A stretch of DNA of 64,000 nt, from contig CALUWE010000003.1 in the NCBI GenBank assembly GCA_944324425.1, positions 1 through 64,000 of the forward strand, written 5' to 3'. A program made the position numbers and the translations under genes. The notes under the pieces were generated by a model. The model was given only the letters and a program-made list of their open reading frames with translations, was not told where the DNA came from and ran no database searches. Origin of the DNA: Candidatus Gastranaerophilales bacterium. Its GTDB lineage: Bacteria; Cyanobacteriota; Vampirovibrionia; Gastranaerophilales; Gastranaerophilaceae. This document shows positions 33,519 to 41,976 of this stretch, in pieces. Numbering within the stretch: position 1 is the stretch's first letter; each line of letters starts with the position of its first letter.

Positions 33519-34919
33519 TTATTTTCGAAACAATACTCTGAGACCTGCCTTAAAGTAGTTATAAAACTCTCTTATTGAACGAATTTTAAAAAGCATCATC
33601 AGCATATAAGAAGGTCTGCCGTAATATTCCTTCAATGCGTTTTTATGCAGCTCAAACACCCTGTCTTTGGAAAGAAAATGTGTATCAACCGTCGGATAGT
33701 AATACGGTTTGTCAAAATTTAATTCGCCTAAATTGTGTTCTTTAACGTAATCGTAAAATCTGGTTCCAATTAAAGCGGTTGCCGTGTAAAAACTTACATA
33801 TTCAGTGTTAAGACTTTTGGCAAATTTCATTGTTTCCCTAAATGTCTCATCAGACTCCCATGGGAGCCCCACAACATAATACCCGTATATTTTTATACCG
33901 TTTCTTTTAAACAATTTAACCGTATCTTTTATTTGTTGCTTGGTAATTTTTTTGCCGATATTATCTAAAATTTGTTGATTGCCGCTTTCAATTCCGATTG
34001 ATACAAGGCTGCAACCGGCTTTTTTCATTAATTTAACAGTCTTTGGGTCGGCAGAATCCGCTCTTGTATTTGTAGAAAAGGTTATCTTAAGTTTGGAGTC
34101 AATAATTTCTCTGCATAATGCCTGTACCCAATCATGGTCAAGATTAAAAAGGTCAGACCAAAAAATAAAGTTTTTAATGCCGAATTTTTCATAACATTCT
34201 TTAATCTCGCCTACTATGTTTTTAGGGCTTCTTGTGCGGACTTTTGAACCTGAAGTCGGTGTAGCCAGACAAAAGAAGCAATGATATGGACATCCCCTTG
34301 AAACTTTTATAACAGCTTGCACTTCATCCGTATCCGGCCTTTTATATATTGAGTTATCGACCAAATCTCTTGCAGGGTAGGGTATTTCATCCAAATTTTC
34401 AATAAACGGCCTGTCTTCATTTTTTGATATTATGGAACCGTTTCTGTATGTTATTCCTCGTACTTGTTCAAGAGGAATTTTGTTCAAAATATCAAGCAGG
34501 GTAAATTCGGCTTCGCCTCTTATTGCAATATCAAGTTCGGGGTAGTCTTCCAATGTTTTAATGTCAAATATTTTAAAATGTGCACCTTTTGCAATTATTT
34601 TTAAATCAGGCAACAATTCCTTTGCGGGTTTTAAAACCGCTAAATCACCTTTCAGAGTTGTTGAAGCAACATTTAAAACTAAATAATCAGGTTTTATCTC
34701 AGCTAAATCTTTTTTAAAATCTTCAATTGTTTTTGAACCAAGGCTGTAATCTTTAACAACGGGCTCTAAGCCTGCCATTCTTGCAATTGAAGCCAAATAT
34801 AATAAATCACTTGGCGGCAGCGGCGGAATAACCACCAAATCGTCTGTCGGCTGCTGGCACCTGTCTTCTCTGTTCATAATCGGAGACGGCGGATATATTA
34901 ACAAAACTTTATTTGCCAT
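33519..34919 (-). CDS. B12-binding-domain radical-SAM protein (BchE-like family)
   Basis: A 466-residue protein. Residues 1-150 form a Rossmann-like cobalamin-binding-type domain (KVLLIYPPSP, LYLASIARMAGLEPVVKDY), but the DxHxxG motif that ligates cobalt is not visible. The radical-SAM core has CPYHCFFC (CxxxCxxC) at about 204-211 and the usual GIESGNQQILDNIGK segment. The C-terminal 100 residues include YDYVKEHNLGE, typical of BchE/HpnP-type proteins that modify lipids or cofactors. The substrate is unknown. It overlaps the SDR gene by 11 bp on the same strand, so the two probably act together, perhaps on a lipid or secondary metabolite. Confidence 0.9.
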   Translation of the reverse strand: MANKVLLIYPPSPIMNREDRCQQPTDDLVVIPPLPPSDLLYLASIARMAGLEPVVKDYSLGSKTIEDFKKDLAEIKPDYLVLNVASTTLKGDLAVLKPAKELLPDLKIIAKGAHFKIFDIKTLEDYPELDIAIRGEAEFTLLDILNKIPLEQVRGITYRNGSIISKNEDRPFIENLDEIPYPARDLVDNSIYKRPDTDEVQAVIKVSRGCPYHCFFCLATPTSGSKVRTRSPKNIVGEIKECYEKFGIKNFIFWSDLFNLDHDWVQALCREIIDSKLKITFSTNTRADSADPKTVKLMKKAGCSLVSIGIESGNQQILDNIGKKITKQQIKDTVKLFKRNGIKIYGYYVVGLPWESDETFRETMKFAKSLNTEYVSFYTATALIGTRFYDYVKEHNLGELNFDKPYYYPTVDTHFLSKDRVFELHKNALKEYYGRPSYMLMMLFKIRSIREFYNYFKAGLRVLFRK

Positions 34920-35733
34920 TAATGTAACCCTTAACTCTCTTGTCTAAAATTTTTCTGATTATACCAAAAAGCAGCCTGCCTTTAAAAAAAGAGGCTATAT
35001 TTGCAAATTTTGAGTCTTGGCCTATTGTATATGAACTTTTCGGATTTTTTGAATACAAAATTTTATATATAAGATTAGAAACTTTTTCTGCACTTATCCC
35101 TTTTGAAGAATTTTTTAGTGCATTATTTTTTAAAAACTCTCCTATTTGCTTATAATCATCCTTAAATGCGGAAAAATTGGCTTTATTTTCATTTACGCAA
35201 TACTTCCAAAATTTAGTTGAGACAACTCCGGGCTTAACCGAAACAGTCTTTATTCCCGTTTCAATTTCATAACAGTTTAAAAGAATATCGCAGCATGCTT
35301 TTGCCATTGAATATGGCGCCAAGAAAGGGTATATGCCAAATGACGACATAGATGACAAATTAATAACAACGCCGTCTTTTTTAATTTTGTTTTTAAGCCC
35401 CTTTAATATATCAAGAAGAGAAAAAACGGAAATTTTAAATTGTCTTAAAAGTTCATCGTCAGATAAATATTCAACCGGAGAAACAATTGCAACACCTTGA
35501 AAACAAACAACGGCGTCAAATTGAATATCAGAGAGCGAAGCTAAAAAATCATCTATTTCATTTTTATTTGATACATCCAAATAAAATTTATTTAAATAAG
35601 GCATCTCAACATCCAGTTTATTTCTGTATGTTGCATATATATTAACCTCATCATTGCTTAATTTACGGATAAGATCCCGTGCCATATCAGATGTTGCCGC
35701 AATTATTAAAACATTATTTAATTGTTTAGCCAT
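34909..35733 (-). CDS. Short-chain dehydrogenase/reductase
   Basis: A 274-residue SDR. The catalytic YxxxK is present (YSMAK) with Ser in NLSSMSSFG, and the NAD-binding fold starts IIAATSDMARDLIRKL. The usual TGxxxGxG is replaced by AATSDMA, an atypical loop also seen in some divergent SDRs that act on polysaccharide or lipid precursors (DprE2-like), so cofactor choice is unclear. There is no signal peptide. It is the first gene of a two-gene unit with the radical-SAM protein and is divergent from the PfkB operon. Confidence 0.87.
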   Translation of the reverse strand: MAKQLNNVLIIAATSDMARDLIRKLSNDEVNIYATYRNKLDVEMPYLNKFYLDVSNKNEIDDFLASLSDIQFDAVVCFQGVAIVSPVEYLSDDELLRQFKISVFSLLDILKGLKNKIKKDGVVINLSSMSSFGIYPFLAPYSMAKACCDILLNCYEIETGIKTVSVKPGVVSTKFWKYCVNENKANFSAFKDDYKQIGEFLKNNALKNSSKGISAEKVSNLIYKILYSKNPKSSYTIGQDSKFANIASFFKGRLLFGIIRKILDKRVKGYINGK

Positions 35734-35817
35734 AGAATTAACTTACAAAAAGATGTCATCAAAGGAAAGTTTTTAACAATTTGACACATAATAAAGCTTT
35801 ATATATCATTTAAAATT

Positions 35818-36750
35818 ATGTATGAAAATTTGGATATAATTACTATCGGCGAAAGCTTAATTGAATTTTCAACCGATAAGCCCCTGTCTTTTGCGGATAC
35901 TTTTACCAAATACTATGGGGGTGATACTCTTGCGGTTGCTGTTTCTGCTCTCAGGAGCGGCTCTAAGGTCGGATACATAACCAAGGTTAAAAACGACGGT
36001 TTTGGTGAATACCTTTTGGATGCTTGGCAATCGGAAGGTCTTGATTCCGGTCAGGTAAAATTTGCGGATTTTCAAAACGGAATTTACTTTACCGGACAAA
36101 AAAACAACAAAGTTGAAATGCAGTTTTACAGAAAAAAAACCGCAGCTTCAACTCTTTGTATTGACGACATTGATTTTGAATATATAAGGTCTGCAAAATT
36201 TATTTTTGCAACAGGTTTTGTTCAATCTCTTTCTTTATCTTGCAGAGAAACCGTAAGGGAAGTTTTCAGGTTTGCACGTGAAAACGGCATCAATGTCGGC
36301 TATTATCCGAATTTCAGACATACCGAATTATCAAGAGATGAAGCTGTCGAAATGTTTGATGAAATTAAAGATTATATTTCGATAATATTCATTAACACAA
36401 AAGACGACCTTATTTTTGAAACAGAAAGTCCTGATAATTTAATAACAAGGCTTGCGGATTCACAGCTTGAAAATGCTTTAATTATTAAAAACGGTGTCGG
36501 AATATGGTCATTAGACAGAACGGAACATTCTTTTCTTGAAGCAATTAAATTTGAGCCAAAGGATTTAACAGGCTATACATCGGCAATTATTGGCGCATAT
36601 ATAAGCTCTAGGTTAAAAGGGGATTCTAGAATAGATTCTTTACGCTATGCAAATGTTCTTGGCTATATTCAAGCTTCAAAAACAGGTGCAATAAGATCTA
36701 TTCCGAAAAGAGAAAAAGTGCTGGAAGTTTTAGGTCAATATTATGGGTAG
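35818..36750 (+). CDS. Degenerate PfkB-family protein (KdgK-like) lacking the catalytic Asp
   Basis: A 310-residue protein of the ribokinase fold: ITIGESLIEF (8-17), YYGGDTLAVAVSALRSGSKVGYITKVKNDGFGEYL (32-67) matches 2-keto-3-deoxygluconate kinases. The active-site motif, normally DTTGAGD with its catalytic Asp, reads DLTGYTSAI (249-257), so both the anion-hole Gly-Ala-Gly and the Asp are lost. The DPNxR motif is also altered (YYPNFR). It is therefore probably inactive or changed in function. It is the first gene of an operon and overlaps csaB by eight bases. Confidence 0.87.
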   Translation: MYENLDIITIGESLIEFSTDKPLSFADTFTKYYGGDTLAVAVSALRSGSKVGYITKVKNDGFGEYLLDAWQSEGLDSGQVKFADFQNGIYFTGQKNNKVEMQFYRKKTAASTLCIDDIDFEYIRSAKFIFATGFVQSLSLSCRETVREVFRFARENGINVGYYPNFRHTELSRDEAVEMFDEIKDYISIIFINTKDDLIFETESPDNLITRLADSQLENALIIKNGVGIWSLDRTEHSFLEAIKFEPKDLTGYTSAIIGAYISSRLKGDSRIDSLRYANVLGYIQASKTGAIRSIPKREKVLEVLGQYYG

Positions 36751-37777
36751 AAATAAAAAAAAGAAAGTATTAATTTCCGGATATATAGGTTTTCAAAATT
36801 TTGGCGATGACGCTCTTTTAACAGTTTTAACGGAACACTTAAAAGGGAAGAATTGCGATATATCGGCATTTTCATCAAACCCTGCCGATACTGAAAAAAA
36901 CTTTAATATTAAAGCATATAATTATAAAAACCTGTTTTTAATTTTGAGAGAAATTTTAAAAACAGACATTTTGATTTCAGGCGGCGGCAATTTAATTCAA
37001 AACGAAACAAGCACACTAAGTTTGCTTTATTACTGCTTTATTATTATCTTTGCAAAACTGTGTTTTAAAAAAGTTATTATTTTTTCTCAAGGCATAGGGC
37101 CTGTTAGGGGAAATTTTTCAACCTTTATTTCAAAACTTGCTTTAAAATGTGCCGACATGATAACTGTCCGTGATATTTATTCTCAAAGAATACTTTCAAA
37201 ATGGGGTATTAATTCTAAATTTACATATGATGCCTGCTGGAATTTTGACGGTCCTAAGTATCAGCCGCAAAACATTATCGGTATTCAAATAAGAAACTAT
37301 GCATATTTACATAAAGACTTCTTTAAAATTATCGCAAAATATGTTGATATGTTCTTTTCTGATTATGAAATTAAGATTTTTTCATTCCAAAACAAAAATG
37401 ACGCACAACTTTGTTATGAAATGGAACGTGCGCTTAAACAGCGCAATATGGACTTAAAGACCAAGGTTGTTCTATACAAAAGCCCCAACCAAATTGCAGA
37501 GGAATTTTCAAAGCTCAAATATTTGATTGCAATGCGTTTGCATGCTAATATATTGGGGCTGAAACTGGGAGTTAAAGTTGTACCTGCAAGTTATAGTGTT
37601 AAGGTAAGAAATCTTGCGTACGAATTTGACCTCAAATATTTTGAAGCCTCTGAAGAAGCTCTTTTGCATCCGATTTTGACGGATTTAACAATGACAGAAC
37701 AAGAAAATCCGAAAATTAAAAATGCAAGGTCAAGAAAATTTGAATGGAGCTTTATTGATACTGTAATTGATAAATAA
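36743..37777 (+). CDS. csaB: CsaB-type polysaccharide pyruvyltransferase
   Basis: A 344-residue protein of the polysaccharide pyruvyltransferase family. Motifs: GFQNFGDDALL near the start, ISGGGNLIQNETSTLSLLYY, the hallmark FSQGIGPVRG, and C-terminal MRLHANILGLKLGVKVVPASY. CsaB adds ketal pyruvate to cell-wall polymers, which lets SLH-domain proteins bind; in diderms such as cyanobacteria and Negativicutes this tethers the outer membrane. It would need phosphoenolpyruvate as donor. It overlaps the PfkB gene by eight bases and the his fusion starts 11 bp later, all likely in one transcript. Confidence 0.9.
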   Translation: MGRNKKKKVLISGYIGFQNFGDDALLTVLTEHLKGKNCDISAFSSNPADTEKNFNIKAYNYKNLFLILREILKTDILISGGGNLIQNETSTLSLLYYCFIIIFAKLCFKKVIIFSQGIGPVRGNFSTFISKLALKCADMITVRDIYSQRILSKWGINSKFTYDACWNFDGPKYQPQNIIGIQIRNYAYLHKDFFKIIAKYVDMFFSDYEIKIFSFQNKNDAQLCYEMERALKQRNMDLKTKVVLYKSPNQIAEEFSKLKYLIAMRLHANILGLKLGVKVVPASYSVKVRNLAYEFDLKYFEASEEALLHPILTDLTMTEQENPKIKNARSRKFEWSFIDTVIDK

Positions 37778-37788
37778 AGGATATAAAG

Positions 37789-39021
37789 ATGATTATTCCA
37801 AGCATAGACTTAATGGATGGCAAAGCTGTTCAATTAAAACAAGGTAAAGAAAAAGTTCTTGAAAAAGAAAATGTTCTTGAGCTTGCAAAATACTATTCAA
37901 GATTTGGCGAGTTAGCTGTTATAGACCTTGACGCCGCAATGAATACCGGCAAAAACAACGAGGACTTAATTGCAAAAATCTGTAAAATTGCAAAATGCCG
38001 TGTCGGCGGCGGTATCAGAACCGTTGAAAAAGCAAAAAGAATGATTGCAAACGGTGCAGATAAAATTATAATCGGCACAGCTGCAGATGAAAACTTTTTA
38101 TCAAAACTTCCAAAAGATAGAGTGATGGTTGCAATTGATTCCAGAAACGGAAAAATTACAGTTGACGGATGGCAAACAGATACTGAATTTTCAACAGCTT
38201 CATACGTTCAAAGGTTCAGCAATTTCTGCTCAGGCTTTCTGTACACAATTGTTGAAAAAGAAGGCATGATGCAGGGCACAAACCTTGAGGCCTTTAAAGA
38301 AATCAGAAAATATACTTCACTGCCGATTGTTGCCGCAGGCGGCATTTCTACTTTGGATGAAATCAAAGAACTTGAAAAACTAAACATTTCGGCGCAGCTT
38401 GGGATGTCTATCTATACCGGCAAAATTAACCTTGAAGATGCTTTTATCGCTTGTCTTAATTTTGATAAATATTCAGATAAATTAATTCCTACAATTGTTC
38501 AGGATATACACACAAAACAAGTTTTAATGCTTGCATATTCAAATGAAGAATCAGTCAGAAAATCTTTATCAACCGGCTGTGCAACTTATTACAGCCGTTC
38601 AAGAAAAGAGCTTTGGACAAAAGGTTTAACATCAGGTAATACTCAAGCTTTAATCAGTGCAAAATTTGACTGCGACGGCGACAGCATTCTTTTTTATGTC
38701 GATCAAAAAGGCAACGCCTGCCACTTGAACAGATACACCTGTTTTGAAGACAAAGATTTTACTCTTTGGGAGCTTTATAAAGTAATTAAAGACAGATACG
38801 AAAAAATGCCTGAAGGTTCATATACAACAAAGCTTTTTAAAGATGAATTCTATTTAAAAAGAAAAATAATGGAAGAAGCGTTTGAATCTGTCAATTTTGA
38901 ACAAGGAGACGGTCTTTCATGGGAAGTTGCCGACCTTATGTATCACACAATGGTATTTATGGTTAAAAACGGTGTTACTCCTAAAGATATATTAAACAAC
39001 TTAGCTTCAAGGGCAAAATAA
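37789..39021 (+). CDS. HisA-HisI-HisE trifunctional fusion
   Basis: A 410-residue protein joining three histidine-synthesis enzymes. HisA (1 to about 225): D7 in PSIDLMDGK, GGGIRTVEKAK (73-83), a second acid in VAIDSRNGK, and AAGGIST. HisI, PRA-CH (about 228-325): YYSRSRKELWTKGLTSGNTQ (267-286) and DCDGDSILFYVDQKGNACH (294-312) hold the metal ligands. HisE, PRA-PH (about 328-410): KRKIMEEAFE and WEVADLMYHTMVF. HisIE fusions are common, but adding HisA is unusual to me. The steps are not fully consecutive: HisE and HisI act on PR-ATP and PR-AMP, then HisA isomerises ProFAR. AAAGGA precedes the ATG and hisD follows with a one-base stop/start overlap. Confidence 0.93.
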   Translation: MIIPSIDLMDGKAVQLKQGKEKVLEKENVLELAKYYSRFGELAVIDLDAAMNTGKNNEDLIAKICKIAKCRVGGGIRTVEKAKRMIANGADKIIIGTAADENFLSKLPKDRVMVAIDSRNGKITVDGWQTDTEFSTASYVQRFSNFCSGFLYTIVEKEGMMQGTNLEAFKEIRKYTSLPIVAAGGISTLDEIKELEKLNISAQLGMSIYTGKINLEDAFIACLNFDKYSDKLIPTIVQDIHTKQVLMLAYSNEESVRKSLSTGCATYYSRSRKELWTKGLTSGNTQALISAKFDCDGDSILFYVDQKGNACHLNRYTCFEDKDFTLWELYKVIKDRYEKMPEGSYTTKLFKDEFYLKRKIMEEAFESVNFEQGDGLSWEVADLMYHTMVFMVKNGVTPKDILNNLASRAK

Positions 39022-40955
39022 TGAGAATAATTACTTATCAAGAATTGTGTGAAAATGCGGCTCTCAGCCAAGAATTTTATAAAACAATTGAATATGAGAA
39101 TAATCCCGATATTGATGCGATTATCGCTGATGTTAAAACAAGAGGCGACAGTGCTCTTATTGATATTTCAAATAAATTTAATGACGGCGCCTTTTCATCG
39201 GCTGATGATTTTTTGGTAACTCAAGATGAAATTAAAGAAGCTTACAATAAGGTTGATAAGGAATTTATTCATCAGATAAAAATTGCCAAAAAAAATGTTG
39301 AAGAATTTGCAAAAAAACAGCTGGGTACTCTTAGCGAGTTTAGTCTGAAAAAAAGCAAATCAGAACTCGGACAAAAAATAATTCCCTTAGAGAGAATTTT
39401 AGCATATGTCCCCGGCGGCAACTACCCGCTGCCTTCATCTTGCATTATGACAACCGTGCCTGCAAAAGTTGCTGGCGTTAAAGAAGTCATTCTTACTTCT
39501 CCGAGAATTAAACCCGAAACAATAGTTGCAGCCGATATTGCGGGTGCTGATAAAATATACAGGCTTGGTGGCGCACAGGCAATAAGCGCTTTTGCATATG
39601 GCACCGAATCTATTAAACAGGTTGATAAAATTGTCGGCCCGGGTAACAGATTTGTTACATATGCTAAAAAATCAGTATATGGTACTGTTGATATCGACTT
39701 TTTGGCGGGCCCTTCCGAGGTTTTGATAATTGCAGACGGTTCTGCTGACCCCCTTTTGGTCGCATCTGATATGCTTGCCCAATGCGAACACGATAAAGAT
39801 GCAAGAGCTTATTTAATATGCAATTCAAAAGATTTTGCAGACAAAGTTAAAGAAATTGCATATGCCATTTTATCCAATTTGGAAACATCGGATATTGCTA
39901 AAATTTCTTATATGAATTCTTTTGCCGTTGTTGATGAAGGACTATTCAATGCTTGTGAAATTTCAAACAAAAGAGCGCCTGAACATTTAGAATTAGTTGT
40001 TGCTGATGAAAATAAATTTTTAAACAAGCTAACAAATTACGGCTCATTGTTTATTGGCAGCTGGTGCGCAGAAGTTTTTGGCGATTATGTTTCCGGCACA
40101 AACCATGTGTTGCCGACAAATTCTTCTGCAAAATATACGGGCGGGCTGTCTGTTTTTGATTTTATAAAAATTCTTACGTATCAAAAAATTGGCGAAGATT
40201 ATGCAAGAGAGCTTGCAAAAACAGCTTCTTATATTGCAGGCAAAGAAGGCTTATACGCTCACAAAGCGGCTTCCGATTTCAGATTAAACAGAAAAAAAAC
40301 AAAATTCTTAGATAAAATTTTCTCTAAACAAAATAGAACTCAAATTTTAGCAAAACTTGTTACACTTTATTTTCAATTTAAAAGACATTTTTATTACTGT
40401 AAAAATATAAATTATCCGAAAGATAAATGTATTTTTGCCCTTTGGCACGCACATCAATGCGGCTTGTATGCACTTGAAGAAAGAGAAAAAACAACTGTTA
40501 TGATTTCAAATTCGGCTGACGGCGAAATTATCGCACAGGCTGGAGCAGCCATGGGTTTAAATGTTGTCAGAGGTTCTCATAACAGAAAGGGTGCTGCAGC
40601 CACAATTGAAATGATTAACGCAATCAAAGCGGGCAATAACGGTGCAATTACAATAGACGGACCAAGAGGACCCAAACATAAAGTAAAAAAAGGAATAGTA
40701 GAAGTTGCAAGGTTAACAGGTGCTCCAATTGTTCCTATGAGCTGGTATTCGCCTTCTCCCTTCTTTTTAAAATTTAAAACTTGGGATGAATTTTGTTTTC
40801 CGCTAAATTGCATAAAAATGAAAGCGATTTACGGTGATCCGATTTATGTGCCTTTAAATGCAACTGATGAAGAACTTGAAGGGTACAGGCTAAAAGTTGA
40901 AAATGAGCTTAAAAAGCTGTATGCAAATTTAACTGCAAACTTTAAAAATCTATAA
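39021..40955 (+). CDS. HisD fused to DUF374 (lysophospholipid acyltransferase-like) domain
   Basis: A 644-residue fusion. Residues 1 to about 422 are a complete histidinol dehydrogenase: [10 protein letters not shown] (131-140), [12 protein letters not shown] (205-216), [10 protein letters not shown], catalytic E321/H322 in RAPEHLEL, and the closing [11 protein letters not shown]. With no linker worth naming, a second domain of about 215 residues begins: LWHAHQCGL (474-482) and [12 protein letters not shown] (544-555) are motifs of the DUF374/LPLAT group linked to lipid A or other lipid acylation. No internal stop or start signal suggests two genes. HisD makes histidine; the second domain probably acylates a lipid at the membrane. 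The link is odd, unless it reflects only transcriptional fusion in the envelope operon. Confidence 0.92.
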   Translation: MRIITYQELCENAALSQEFYKTIEYENNPDIDAIIADVKTRGDSALIDISNKFNDGAFSSADDFLVTQDEIKEAYNKVDKEFIHQIKIAKKNVEEFAKKQLGTLSEFSLKKSKSELGQKIIPLERILAYVPGGNYPLPSSCIMTTVPAKVAGVKEVILTSPRIKPETIVAADIAGADKIYRLGGAQAISAFAYGTESIKQVDKIVGPGNRFVTYAKKSVYGTVDIDFLAGPSEVLIIADGSADPLLVASDMLAQCEHDKDARAYLICNSKDFADKVKEIAYAILSNLETSDIAKISYMNSFAVVDEGLFNACEISNKRAPEHLELVVADENKFLNKLTNYGSLFIGSWCAEVFGDYVSGTNHVLPTNSSAKYTGGLSVFDFIKILTYQKIGEDYARELAKTASYIAGKEGLYAHKAASDFRLNRKKTKFLDKIFSKQNRTQILAKLVTLYFQFKRHFYYCKNINYPKDKCIFALWHAHQCGLYALEEREKTTVMISNSADGEIIAQAGAAMGLNVVRGSHNRKGAAATIEMINAIKAGNNGAITIDGPRGPKHKVKKGIVEVARLTGAPIVPMSWYSPSPFFLKFKTWDEFCFPLNCIKMKAIYGDPIYVPLNATDEELEGYRLKVENELKKLYANLTANFKNL

Positions 40956-41006
40956 TTGACTTTTATGCTGTCTATTATAAAATTGGTTTACCAGTTAGGA
41001 TAAACT

Positions 41007-41930
41007 ATGAAATTAAGCAGCATCAATACAGCATATTCCCTTTCAGTAAATAAGCCAAAGCAATTTGCGGTGCAAAATAGCATTTCCCAAAATAATGCTT
41101 TGCAAAATAATGCATTGCAGAATAAAACTTTGCAAAATAATAGCTTCTCCGATAAAAAGAAAAAAATTGCACGCGGCATTACAGCAGCGGCCAGCATTGC
41201 TTTTTTAGGTGCAGCCCTTGTTTTCCTTTGCAAGCCTGATAAAACTTCCCAATTGATTGAAGAAGCCGTTGGCTATATTAAAAAAGAGTCTGATGAAATA
41301 ATTGAAAGGGGCAACAAGCTTTTTGGTGAAGTAAAAGAATTGCTCGGTAAAAGAACAAACGATACGTTTGATAATGCTGAAATTCCGGATACAATATTAA
41401 ATCCAATGTTATCAACTCTTGATGATAAATATGGAAAAAGGCATTTATTATACTATTTTAAGCCGGATGATACTGCAATTGTAGCAACTTTGGACGATAA
41501 ATTAAAAATCAATTATATTACAAGTAAAGCCAAACAATCTGATTTTGTTGAGTTTTTTGCGTTTGATAATGATACTGTCAGTTCTTTAAGCAGACATTAT
41601 ACAAAAAACGGAATACCTGATAATAGGAGTGATTACTTTATATTTGAAAAAGGAAAACTTGCAAGTTTTAAAAAAGGCTTCAAAAAAGACGTAAGCGATA
41701 ATATGCTCTATGAAGATTCTTATCTTTTTAATAAAAAAGGTGTTTGCACTTATTATACAAGAACACCAATGGCGCCGGATGGTACGCTTTATAACGAACA
41801 AAATTACAGAAGAACCATATTTGGAAATTATACAGATACGGCGTATGATGATATTCAAGAAAATAGCGATGACTATTTAGATGATTTAGCAATGGCGTTT
41901 TCTGACGGCTTTCTTGATTTCTTAGCATAA
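41007..41930 (+). CDS. Membrane-anchored protein with QNxxL repeats, unknown
   Basis: A 307-residue protein. The leader (1-25) is polar, in the style of the xFxG proteins but without a clear copy of that motif. Residues 23-47 are five five-residue repeats (QNSIS, QNNAL, QNNAL, QNKTL, QNNSF). A Lys-rich cluster and a membrane segment (about 55-73, GITAAASIAFLGAALVFLC) follow. The rest is soluble, with beta-turn repeats such as YFKPDDTAIVATLDDKLKI and SLSRHYTKNGIPDNRSDYF, and an acidic C-terminus. AGGAT precedes the ATG. No known family. Its layout matches the lytic-transglycosylase-like gene at 12020. Confidence 0.7.
   Translation: MKLSSINTAYSLSVNKPKQFAVQNSISQNNALQNNALQNKTLQNNSFSDKKKKIARGITAAASIAFLGAALVFLCKPDKTSQLIEEAVGYIKKESDEIIERGNKLFGEVKELLGKRTNDTFDNAEIPDTILNPMLSTLDDKYGKRHLLYYFKPDDTAIVATLDDKLKINYITSKAKQSDFVEFFAFDNDTVSSLSRHYTKNGIPDNRSDYFIFEKGKLASFKKGFKKDVSDNMLYEDSYLFNKKGVCTYYTRTPMAPDGTLYNEQNYRRTIFGNYTDTAYDDIQENSDDYLDDLAMAFSDGFLDFLA
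41073..41147. repeat. Five tandem 15-bp repeats
   Basis: Five 15-bp units encode QNxx[L/S/F]; units two and three differ at only one base. They probably arose by slippage and may vary in number between strains. Confidence 0.8.
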
Positions 41931-41956
41931 AAAATGCTGCCCTAAAAAGAGCAGCA
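41929..41956 (-). terminator. Terminator after ftsH
   Basis: TGCTGC and GCAGCA pair around ten bases; on the minus strand six T residues follow. It lies between two convergent genes and may serve both weakly. Confidence 0.7.
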
Positions 41957-41976
41957 ATTTATTATTTTAAAAAATA

